This document shows positions 1 through 13,506 of a stretch of 64,000 nucleotides of DNA, piece by piece. The stretch covers positions 1 to 64,000 of the forward strand of contig JAXGGA010005559.1 in NCBI GenBank assembly GCA_038373865.1, in the 5' to 3' direction. The translations under genes were made by a program, and so were the position numbers. The DNA comes from Uloborus plumipes. Taxonomy: Eukaryota; Arthropoda; Arachnida; Araneae; Uloboridae. Every line of letters begins with the position of its first letter. The stretch's first letter is position 1. The notes under the pieces were generated by a model, which was not told where the DNA came from, made no database searches, and worked only from the letters and a program-made list of their open reading frames with translations.

Positions 1-1280
1 AGGCGTGTTTATACAACAAAAAGATCCCCATCGATGAAATTTCGGGGTCGCGCATAAGTGTGGGCGCAGCTGGCGTCACTCAAAACTGCAAATAATTTTT
101 TTTCCTTTTTGGGCCGGGGAAGGGGAAAAAAAAGGTTTTTTTTAAAAATTTTGGGGGGCCTTTATATTGCAGGGGAAAATTAAAAAAAAAAAAGGGGGAT
201 TTTTTTTTGGTTTGGGGGAAGTTTCCACCATGCATATTATTGGAAGTAGGGGGAAAGGAAAAGGTACCCCTCAAGAAGATGATTCCGAGCTGCCACGTGG
301 CACGACTGAGAAGGAAGATCGCCGAATCTTGCGTACGGCTGTGACGCATCGTACTGCATCTGCGGCTGACATTCGAGCTGCAGTTGATACCGTCGTGACC
401 CAAGGAACGGTAAGAAACTGTTTACTTCAAGGACAGCTCCGAGCCAGGCAGCCTGTAGCCGGTATTCCATTGACTGCAAACCATTGCCTTTTCCGACGGC
501 AGTGGTGCCACGACAGAGCTCACTAGAGGTCGGAGTGGAGATCTGTTGTAATTTTTGATGAAATCGGATTCTGAATTAGTGCTAGTGGTGGCTGTATATT
601 GATCAGAAGGAGACCAGGGGACCGCCTGCGTCCAAGCGGTCTACGGCCTAGACACACGGGACTCACACCTGGAGTTATGGACTCTGGAGCAATTTCCTAC
701 GACAGCAGGGGCATTCTTGTGGTTATCCCAAACTCACTGACTGAAAATTTGTCATCAATCTGTTAATTTAACCAGTAATACAGCCCTTCATGAGTAGCAT
801 TCAAGGGGGCGTTTTCCAACCGGATAACGCTCGCCCTCACATCGCTGCTGTAACGCAATGTGCTCTACAGAGTGCTGACATGTTACCATGACCTGCAAAT
901 TCACCAGGTCTGTCTCCAATTGATAACGCATGGGATATCATGGGATGGCACCTCGAGCATCATCCGCAGTCAGCAATGACGGTCCTAGTATTGACACAGC
1001 AAGTGCAACAAGCATGGAACTCCATACCACAAAGTGACATTCGGCACCTGTATGACATAATGCATGCACGCTTGCAGGTTTACCTTCAAAATTCTGGAGG
1101 TTACACCCTCTATTAAATTAACATAATTTCACATTTGCACAGCATTTTCTTGAGCTTAAATTAGCCAGTGATCTTGTGCATTTAATCAATTAAACATGTT
1201 AACTACACAATTGCATTACCCAAATTTCATTACTCTACGGCAATTTTTTCTTGGTGTTGGGATTTTTTTTTCCGCCAGTG
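1..1280 (+). mobile_element. Tc1-like DNA transposon, decayed, 5' end outside the window
   Basis: The stretch aligns by eye with the more complete copy at 62163-63513: its first base corresponds to about 62223, so roughly 60 bp including the left terminal repeat lie outside the window. The right terminal repeat ends at 1280 with CCGCCAGTG followed by TA, the expected Tc1/mariner target. Bases of about 95-270 are heavily altered into homopolymer runs relative to the copy at 62.3 kb, while the rest keeps normal similarity. The element is dead: stops and frameshifts run through the coding part. Confidence 0.9.
100..1116 (+). pseudogene. Tc1-like transposase pseudogene
   Basis: In the family this enzyme binds the terminal repeats with an N-terminal helix-turn-helix and cuts and joins DNA with a DD34E RNase-H-fold domain. 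Here the N-terminal domain is destroyed by the homopolymer-rich segment. From about 293 the frame reads RGTTEKEDRR, then TASAADIRAAVDT, typical of the second DNA-binding half. The first catalytic Asp survives in VVIFDEIGF (about 555), directly followed by a stop. The second survives in PDNARPH (about 822), where the usual QQDNARPH has Q changed to P. At the third catalytic position the usual PIEHVWD reads PIDNAWD (about 920), so Glu is replaced by Asp. The frame ends in GGYTLY and TAA at 1114-1116. Several in-frame stops mean no protein is made. Confidence 0.85.
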
Positions 1281-4200
1281 TATTTATAAAAACTGTATGC
1301 TACTGATGATAGCACATATTAAGTAGTATAAAATATTTGTATAAACAATGATGATTAGGCCCAGATGATTATGATGCTTATGATGATTAGGCCCAGAATT
1401 ATTCAAATATTAAAATGCAACATAAAACGGAGTCTGAAGCATTTTTTTTATTTATTTATATTTTTAACCAATGAATTTAATTTGCTACAAGAGTGGAAAA
1501 AGACTATTGTACTTGCAAATAAGTTTAATGGCTTTAAAAAATGCATGATATGCAGAATGTTTTGAAGTAAAACCAAACCAAAAGGGAAGGATGTGTGTGC
1601 GTGGTATATGCATTATAATATTAAAAATTCATAATAGAAAATATTTTCCTAAATCCGGTTCAAAAACTTACATGGGTATCACAAAACTATGAGCGGGGGG
1701 GGGGGCATGTCATAATTATAAGCAAACCCAAGGTTGTTAAAAGCATATTTTCTAATAGCTATATAAAGTATGTATAACACTAGTACTTAACAGTGTATCA
1801 TATTTAGATCTTGAGACATAAAATTTCAAACAATTTTAGACAAGCATAAAATTCAAAAATAGCTAAAGTATTTTAAGAAACTAAACAATAACTTCAAGAG
1901 TTATAGGTATAATTTTCAGTTCTTCCATGCAGCGAGGATACTTTTTTTATATATATATATTGTGAAACACCAGTCAAAAAACTTTAAACTGCTTAACTAA
2001 ATATGAGTTTCGTTTCCGTAATTTGGAACTTATAAACTAATTTTGTTGTTTGGAAGTTAGACAAGTAGCGTCAAATAAAAAACCCCTTCCTCACTTTCCC
2101 CCAAATGATGGTTTATTTATTTCCTGAGTTGAATAATAGTGCATTTACAAGTAGGTAAAACTTTAAACAAAATCTTTATCTAAGAGCAAAATCAGAATCA
2201 TATAAAAAAGGGGAAAATACGCAAACAAAAACGTGCGCCATTAAGATCAACAAAAGCATTAACAAACATTCAACACCTAATACAAATAACTATCTTAATG
2301 CTTTAGAAGCTCCAAGGCTTAGCGTCAGCTGGATTTTATTTCCTTCGGTGTTTTCAACTAGTTTAAAGAAATTTCAACAGTTTATACATTATTTGCATCA
2401 AATGTTTATCGGATAAACTATGTACTTTGCAGCTTTATTAACCACTATTGCTGAATTTATCAAGCAAGCTCCCCGCAAATCAATATTTAGAAAGTCTGAT
2501 TAATGTTTAACTCAGTGCAGTCAATCCTGGAACGAATAAATTGTCGGCTATTTCGAAAAGCAAAACAGTAGACATTCATCACATTTGCTGGCTGATTTGT
2601 AATAACACTCGGAAATGTTTCCGAAATTGCTGCATGATAATCAACTTTGGAGATCTGGCGGCGAAACTCTCACTGTGTTTCCTGATCGATTCGCAAGTTT
2701 AATGAATCGAGCTGTCAGAAACTGCATATTGGTCCATAACAATATTTGCCAGAAAGCAGAACTCTGCTGAATTGATTAATTAATGCCAATTCAGGAGGAC
2801 AAAACTAACATATTCATGTATGTGTGTTTAACCTACATCCGAGCTACATAGTACATGCACGCATACCTCTTGCGATAGGCTAATTTCATACGTAGCTCAA
2901 ACTAAAAGATAGAAATAATTGTGGCGTTTAAAAAATCTTGTGTTTAATAAACTTGAAATTGAAATAAATTGATTTTGCATTATACTGTGGTAGTTAAAGC
3001 ACTATGTTTTGAGACTCTTTTGGAAGATGTTGCAAACTATTACATTACGAAAACATCTAATTCAAAAAAAAAAAAAATCACGAAAATGAAGTTTTTTCAT
3101 ATTTTGTCAAACTTTACAGCCCATGAACCGAAAGATATTAATAGATTTTGATTTTTTTTTTCATTTTTGTTCTTCTTGATGATTTGCACTTTTACAACGT
3201 CGAAAAAAATGAGTTTTTTCGGCCCACCCTTACATTTAATGGCAATTATATAGAAAAGTAGTTTAGGATATGGGCTTTCATGTAAAAATACAATTGTAAG
3301 GATATTTTTGTCTGTTTTTCAATTACATCACAACGGTACTTACTTTAAAACTACGCCTCGTATAAAAAAAATGATTTTCATTACATTATGCCAAGGGCTA
3401 TTCAAATGTGAGTTTTTAATATAGTTAATATCGAGTATTTCACAAAGGTAACATTTTCAGCATAAAACTCAGTCATACACTAAGCATTTTCTTTAAAAGG
3501 AAAACACTCGACTTTTAAAAGGAAAAGATTTTACTCTGACAATTAAAAGTTACTTAACGAAAACAGCTTCCATCGTGTGATTACATGGCTAACTTGTACT
3601 TTTTCGATTTTTTTTTCAACTCCACTTCTTTCATCTCAGACGAACTACTTCATGAATAATAATTAACAACTTAGGCTGTTGAGTAATTTGTCAAGTTAAA
3701 TATACCCAAAACGTTTTAATAGCGATTAAATATATCTGGGTGCTTTTCAAATTTTTTTCCTGATATATGTCCAGAATATTTTATTATTTTATTTATGTTC
3801 CTATTCTAGACTAAATTAAATTAAGTCTAAGATAGGGACTAAGCTAAGAGTCATGCATTTTTTACTGCTCGAGCTTAGTATTTTCTTAAAGCCAAGACAA
3901 AAGTTCGTAGCAAAAGAGAAAAATAATATGCATGTCTTCAAACGAAGAACATAATTACACAATGAAGATAATTTTATTCGACGTCGTCTTCTAAAAGTTT
4001 CAGGAATTCATTTTTAAAGGAAAAATTATCAAAACTACATTTTGCGAAGATATGGTCAAAATAAAAATCAACAATGAGTAAGGTACAAATTGTCAAGAAT
4101 TTCAATTGTTCTCTAACTGTTTGCTTTATTCAGTTGTTTTTTTTTCACATTTCATTCATAGTTCAGATGTTATAGGCCAAATTTAAGATATGGTAAGAGT

Positions 4201-5404
4201 CTATTTTTGATGAAAAACAGTTTTATTCAACAAATATAAGTTCTAAAGATAAATTACCAATTTCTTAAAAGTAAAATATTAAAAACCAGTAGATGTCAAC
4301 AAAAAGGGAATCTAAAGTAATTGTTTTATATCAAACCCCTTGAAATCCATAGTTCCGCCTTCGGAACTAAGGATTTTTAGAAATGGAATTAACGGATTTT
4401 AATTCTAAACGACTCGTAGGCCAAAGCATAACTACAAAGCATGCCTAAATTTTGTAATACAGAGTAAAAGGTGTAAAAACGGATACTATAGTGGAAATAT
4501 GAGCACCTGTCTCTAAATGACTATGAGAAGGGCTGAAGACTGCCTGTCAGGACTACAGAAGGTTAAATTGTTGCTGTAATATGGCAGAGGAGAGTTTTAA
4601 CCGTTATTTTAAGTAGTGTGAATGTATCGTGACTTGATTCATGATGTTGGTTCTAGAATGCATGCTTCTCATGTCCATATGGATAGTTTAAATAGTTTCA
4701 CTGCAGGGGCGTCATTTCAAGTTTTTAGCCAAAGTTAATAGCCAAAGAGGGCTTCAAACACATTTTTTTTACATGGGTTGCATTCCCAACTTAAACTATA
4801 GAACAACTAATCGTGAATAATAAACCTTTGTTACTAAATCACAACAGTTTTTTCTGTCACTTGATAAAATGTTCATAAAAATAAAAAAATGAGTCCACAA
4901 AAAAAAAAAAAAAAAATGTTTAACCATTTTCCTTGTAAAAGCGGCCGTGGCAGCACAGCTATCTCTTATGTAGTGAAGTAACTTCACTGATAAAACTGAT
5001 GTAACGTTGCGTATCGCTTATAACGTTAAACGAGTTTTATCAGTTGAGTAACTCCATTGCATTGGGAGTAGCTTTGTACATAAAATGCTGCCACCGCTTT
5101 TAGGGAGTAAGGTTACACAATTTTTCTAGTGTCTTGTAGATTCGGCATGAAGTAATTTTAGTGGGTAAACATTCAAAGCCTACTATAGATTAATGACTTA
5201 ACGTATGTTTACATTTTGTTAATACATTTACTTACTTTTGTTAATACATTTACTTAATAATACCTTTTAGTTATAACTTTCGAAGTAACTCGGAAAAGTT
5301 TTAATCACCCATTGTTATAAAATGTAGGTATTTTCTAAAATATGTTTTTCTCAAATGCTAGTATTTGTGGTTTGTAAACTCATACTTAGTATTATAAGAT
5401 TCAT
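1281..5404. other. Gene-less AT-rich stretch
   Basis: I see no convincing exon. It holds a direct repeat of 16 bp (GATGATTAGGCCCAGA at 1350-1365 and 1382-1397), a run of 11 G at 1695-1705, a short (AT)n near 1950 and about 18 A at 4899-4916. The short open frames have no recognisable domain. Confidence 0.6.
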
Positions 5405-6124
5405 TGTTGATTTGACATTTATATCACATATCATGCTCAGGATTAAGCATTATTTAGCTGTTTTCAAAAAATGCATGCATATCTCAAAAAACATAAAATG
5501 GTCCCCAACGCAAAATGGAATCATTCTAGATTTTTATCTTATTTTGTTTAACGGCACAAGAGCCCTTATAGGCTATACTGCGCGAGCAATCTTTCCAGAC
5601 GAGCTACCATAATTATCACCAATGCAAATCTTATGACAATAAAAAATGTATATATTAGTTAAATCGCATAATCTACTATTTTTTCATTAGATGAGAACTC
5701 TCGAAAGTCTTTTTAATTATCTGCACGTCATTATTTTGCCTTTAAAGCTAAATATTTTATGTCGATTAAGTATTTTTTTTAAGAGATTTTCCTTTGAGTT
5801 TTTATCGCACTATCAATAATGAGGTATAACATAAACAGATTTTGTGACACTAAATAAACTTCTTTTTCTAGGAACATCAAGTTTATTTGACATTCATATC
5901 AATTTTAAATGCTTAAAATGAAAACAGAGCGTATTCATATCACAAAAAGCATAAAATACTGCACCAAAGAAAAATGGAATCACTCTTGACCAAGCACCCT
6001 CAATATCGCCAATGTAAACCTCACAACAACAAAGAATGTATAAATTAGTTAACTCGTATAATCTACTACTTTTCCATTCGATAAGAGCTCTCGAAATCCT
6101 TTTTTGATTCTCCGCACGTTATCA
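5405..6124. repeat. Old tandem duplication, about 475-bp period
   Basis: Unit 1 (about 5405-5732) and unit 2 (about 5880-6124) share TTTGACATT-TATATCA near the start, AAAATGGAATCA in the middle, and a closing block built on AATCTACTA, AGAGCTCTCGAAA-like sequence and CGCACGT. Unit 1 carries about 70-80 extra bp near 5532-5605 (TTAACGGCACAAGAGCCC and on), of higher GC content, absent from unit 2; that looks like a separate insertion. Divergence is considerable, so the duplication is old. Confidence 0.65.
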
Positions 6125-9100
6125 ACAGAAGAAAAGAGTGAATTCAGAAGCAAAGGACATTGTTCCAAGTTTAGAAAGCGAGAATTAATTCTCCAAAAAG
6201 AGAGATCTTTTTCTCGGAAAGAACGTGATATGAGTGCTCGTGTTTGCAGAAATGTTTTAAAATCGTATTTCTCAATGCCTCGTTTGGCAGCGAGGTTTTA
6301 TTTTTGGCGTATCAACGTTTCTTTGAAATAAATTAGAGAAAAATGCTCGAGAGACGAGGGCATGCGAAACGATAATAATAAAAGTAAAAGTGTTCTTTGA
6401 GTTGTTATTGAATGTGCCATCACTGAGAGAAATCTTTTTCAGGCTAAGATGATTTCTTTTTTTTCTGTAAGTTTTGATTTCAAGAGAGCTGCAATTACTG
6501 AATTATTTTTAATTAAAAACAATTACGGAGCATTTACTGCAAGTATGCCCTTTAATTTTAAGCTCTTTCTGTTAAAAAAATGTTTGTAATAGCTCTTCTC
6601 TAATGCTTGTAATTACATCTTTCAATACTTTTTCTTTGAAAGTTTAAGAATCCAAAGGTAAAGTTTAGTTGTTTTTTCTTTACTTAACAAACTATTACGT
6701 ATCTTAAGTGGATTATTCAAAAAAAAAAAAAAAAAGAAAGCTTAAGTATTTGAAATATCTATTTATTTTCCGAAAACAAATGGGTGTGTTTTTTGTTATG
6801 AAGACATTGATTTTTATTTCCGAATGCTATCTAAGTTTGAAAAGTGTTTTGCACTTCAAAAAAAATTCTAATTTTCTCCTGTACTGATCATTATCAATAA
6901 AAATAACGACAAGCTTAAAAGCGAAAAACTTCCAAAGGAAAATAAGTAAAATAAAAATAAATGTTACAATTTGTAAGTCTTTAGAACTTTTGTAGTCTTC
7001 AAAATGTTCTCCAAACTGCACGTAATTTTAAATTATGACTCATATTTACAACTTAAATTTTCAAATTGAATATTCTTTTGTTAAATATGTCTTTTAATAA
7101 TAAGCATGTAATTCTGATTATGTTATAAATTCGAAATTTACTTTTCACATATTTGTTTGAAGAAGTAAATTCTGCTGTTTCTTTTTGTTATTTTCTAAGC
7201 ATTTCATACGATACATCTTTTACTATTTTGACAGTCATACAGAATAATATTTTTAACTGAAAAAAAAGCCCACACGATATAAGAAAAGGTTTTAAAAGGC
7301 TTTAAAATTAAAATATTAAAAAAAAATTTTAAGGCAAGTAAATCTCAAACCTATTTTTTAAGTTTGTATATATATATAAGTTTGTAGTGGCATTACTTTC
7401 TCACTGTTTCAGAAGACCAACCAATGATGCTAACTACAACATTAATTATTTATAGCTAGCTTCTAACTATAAGGTAAATGTTTTTAAAAAATAGTGATTA
7501 ATATCTTGTAAAATATTCTCACCTGAACTATATTTAGTGAGCCTATACAATCTTACACAAACACAGCCGAATATTCCAGAGAAATATTTTACCTAATGAG
7601 TTTTTTTTTTTTTTTGAATATTTAAAAATTTTAGAAAGTAAAACTAGCACCGTTGTAGTCGAAATTTTCGATCGATGTTCAGACAGCAATTCATAATTAA
7701 TGGTATTGCGCAGTAGAGTTCTTTCTAGAAAACACATTCGAAAAATTTCAAAATACTTTCTGATTTCATAATTATTTTTTTCTTAATTCTACCTTTATTT
7801 ACACACTGAATTAAGAGTGTTTTGACCGTTTTATACCAATAAGTACAATCAAACTGAGTATGGACGTTTAATATAGAGATTTGTGTCTCAAATTACTGTC
7901 TGTTATTAAATCAACTATGGTGTGAGTGGGAACTTAAATAGCTTCCGTGAATATTTAATGCAACATATTTTGATTAAAATTGAAAATTATTACTTAATTC
8001 TTGTTTAACATCTGCAACTATTATTTAAAATTACAGAACTCTACATTTTGAAGGACTATGCGTTATACTTTTGCCAAGTATCTTTGTCCAGACAACTTTT
8101 AAAAATTGTAGTTTCGTTCGGAGTAATTTCCAAAGAAATATGAAAAAAGAAGGATTTTTCAATATCGGAACTTCTTCACTGTTGTTCACAGTCGGAGAGA
8201 ACTTTAGTACACATAACAAGCAGAAAATAATCTAAACACAAATCTTACAACAACAAAAAAATATCAAATCAAAATTGCAATGTATATTTCTCAGTGATCT
8301 CCCGGATTCGCGAACAAAAATTGCACTGTCGTTCTATATTTTATTTTTAGTTTCGAGGAAACTGAAGGGGCACATTTCTTTTCCCGATCGAAAGACAAGA
8401 CAAATATGCTCCTATGAATCTTAGGAAACATTAAATTAGAGCACGAAGAAGTAAGAAAAGTTTGAGACGAAATCATCTCTTGAAATGGAATGTTGAATTT
8501 CTGTAGGATTGGAGCCCACAACAACGTGAGGGGGCATTCTAACACAGGATTTCCTGCAAAATGTATGAATTATTCATGGTTTAGAAATGCATCTTATTGA
8601 TATTTGCGCAAATGTTCTCATCGTTGCTGGATTCGTCCATTTACTAATTTTGTTACGAATAAAGCAATCTAAAGTGGAGGGCTTATTCAATAAAACCTGA
8701 ATGCACTTGCACTACATATATGAGAACATGACGTTATGACGCATAAATTGCAATATAGTGTTATCACCACTAGAAAAACTCTTCACCACTAGGGCATGAC
8801 AGCGCCTGTTGTAGTAAAAGATAACGCAATGCCTACGTTTCAACTTTAGACTCTTTTCCTTTTTGCATGGATTAGGACTTGAAATATTGCGCATTGTCTT
8901 AAAATTACACTCTTTGAGAGTTACTGGGCATGAAAATCTTGAGTCTAATAATATTTGTCAGCGAATGAAATAATGTTTTCTACCTCCGCCAGACTAGAGC
9001 CATTTCGGCATACACACCCTACCAGGTAAAACGACCAATAACTGCAGTTTACATTTTCAGCAATAGCGTGTTTCTACCTATGCCGACTGTTTTAAGTGTA

Positions 9101-9125
9101 TTTGTATGTAAACATAATTTGCGCT
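6125..9125. other. Gene-less AT-rich stretch
   Basis: Nothing with a recognisable protein or RNA signature. It contains A runs near 6719-6735, a T run near 7601-7614, a short (TA)n near 7368-7378, and a 10-bp direct repeat TCACCACTAG at 8764-8773 and 8781-8790. Open frames here are short and have no domain I know. Confidence 0.55.
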
Positions 9126-9489
9126 TACGGTAAATCCGTTTTCACCGTGTGTATAACTGCTAATTCAGCATCACACCAAAGTGAAAGATACAAATGTCAT
9201 TTTTTAACACTAACTTAGTATAACGTCATTTTGAGAAATTACGCACAACATAAATAATAGTTTTCTAAATAAATTTATTTCGCCCTCACCGTCTAATGGT
9301 AAATTTACTGTAAATCCGTTTTCAACCAGTGTTTAACTGCTAATTCAGCATCACAGTAAAGTGAAAGATAAGAATGCCATATTTTTAACGCTAACTTAGT
9401 ATAACGTCATTTTGAGAAATTACGCACAACTTAAATACTAGTTTGCTAAAAAAATATATTTCGCCCTCTCGGTCTAATGGTAAATTTTC
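9126..9489. repeat. Tandem duplication, 180-bp period
   Basis: Two consecutive units, about 9126-9305 and 9306-9489, match through GTAAATCCGTTTTCA, AACTGCTAATTCAGCATCACA, CTTAGTATAACGTCATTTTG and TCTAATGGTAAATTT. The offset is 180-181 bp along the whole length. Differences are mostly single substitutions with a few 1-bp indels, so it is younger than the 5.4-kb duplication. No frame is conserved between the units. Confidence 0.85.
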
Positions 9490-11635
<2,146 letters not shown>

Positions 11636-11722
11636 CATTTGTCAGTTCATAAATAATTTCTACTTCGTGCTCGATTTTTTTTTCTAATAATCTATTTAGA
11701 AGTAGTATCTATTTATGCAATA

Positions 11723-11830
11723 CACCGCCAACTCGGCTATTTCAATCCATGGACTGCAGTTTTGTGCTTATTATAGCGTTAATAAGCACGAAACTGTAGT
11801 CCATGGATCGAAATAGCCTAGTTGGCGGTG
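11723..11830. repeat. 108-bp imperfect hairpin, foldback MITE-like
   Basis: The arms 11723-11772 and 11781-11830 are inverted complements with 4 mismatches in 50 bp and an 8-bp loop (ATAGCGTT). The arms are clearly GC-richer than the surroundings, which suggests an inserted element rather than chance. No coding content and no clear target duplication. Confidence 0.9.
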
Positions 11831-13506
11831 CATGGCATGTTCCTGCCTTAGCCCTTGCTTAGGGGCGATTACTCACTGCTTTATAGTATCTATTTAATTT
11901 CACTTTCAACCGTATGATTTTAGGGATTAAAACACTCATCTGCCTGGTGTATTTTTGTATTTATTATGTATATTTCTATAAATTCATGCTTTTAGATGGT
12001 GTAAGAATTATTAAGGCTATTTCTGAATTCTTTGATTTGTTTATGTTATTTTCCAATTTCTTTTAAAACTTCCTATTTAAAAGCAAATGCATAAACAGTG
12101 CAACATAAGAATATCAGCATAGCTGAAAACAATAGACAGTCTTTGATTGCTTGTTAAAAAACAAAAGTTTTTCAGAAACACTAAGCGCTCATTTAACCTG
12201 TTTATAATAAGCTAATTTTAGTTTGAGCAAAATTTGCATCTCAGACTATTAGAGAAGACACTCATTTCATGTCTAAAATGAAAAACTTTTCTGTTCCTAA
12301 TGCTTATTGCAAAAGATGATATAAATGAAAAATGTACCAGTATAGCATCGCATGTTTTAAAATAAATTGAAATGAGATATGAGAAGAAGCAGAAATTGCA
12401 GTAAAATTAGGGTAGAAAAAAAATGACATAATCTTAACGACATAATCTTCCATACAAGAATAACTGCCTAAGGAAACTTTCCTCACGTATTTAAAGTACT
12501 TAAGCCATTTTATTTTGTTCTAAATCACCTGAAAGTGTAGTGGAAAGATCTCACGCTAGTGTCTTTTATGTTTCCTTTCAACCTGTGTTTTATTGGCTCA
12601 TCTACAAAAAGTTCAGATTTTTATCGTCTGAGTTCTTAAAGGGAGAGGTATAATCATCGACCTTTAGTTAAAAAAATACTTGTGTACACGGTTATTTCGT
12701 AATCTTATTGTTATGTATACTTTTGACACTGATAATTCTTACTAGATTCCAAATTATAGGTAAGGGTCTAATTTTTATGTGTAGATTTTTTGCTAGAGAA
12801 CTTTTTTTTTTTTTTGCAGATAAAATACTTTTAATGTAGGTTAATTTTACAATAAGGGATTTACTGAAGCGGGAAAATCCATGTTTCATCCTACAAAGGG
12901 GTTCAAAAAATGCATGCAATAGTTGACAATAGTTTTTACTGCAAACATAATTTTATCGGTAAAATTAATACTTCTTATTTCAGTTCAATGTTTTAAATTG
13001 TACTTACAAGTCCATACTTTCTAAGTGACCGCTATTATCATCTCAAGAGCTTCGGCGGCTGTTCATAGATAACTGTCATTTTGCTCCAAGTTGGTTTGCT
13101 CTCAACTGCTACATGCATTTTTTGGACCCTCTGTATTGTGTTTTTCTTTTTTCGTCTCAAAGAAACTTTCTTTTACTACTATAAAACGGGGTAAACACTT
13201 TTCAGTTTTGATTGTAAAACAAGCATTTAACAGACTCTTTAGTTTACATTTTTGAGTAAAAACGTCGGTCTTGCTTTGCTTTTGATATTCCAAGCAAAGA
13301 CAATCCTTGTCCCTGTCTTGACTAGAAAAATTTCCTTTAAATAAGTTTGAATTGTAACAACAAATCAAAGTGTTCTGGTTAACCCCGAAAATCCTTATCC
13401 TATGATATTACAAGGATTTTTTTTAATGACACAATTAAAAATTGTTGTGTATTCTAATGTGGTACTCTGTTGCTCAGATATATGCATAATTAAAAAATAC
13501 TCTTTT
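11831..13506. other. Gene-less AT-rich stretch
   Basis: No recognisable gene. Only short domain-free frames, a T run near 12801-12814 and a slightly GC-richer pocket at 13025-13110 without an open frame of interest. Confidence 0.5.

Noticed and set aside
6104..6331. 75-codon charged frame
   Set aside because: It begins at the end of the 5.4-kb duplication and has no homologue that I know; the basic composition fits AAG/AGA-rich DNA.
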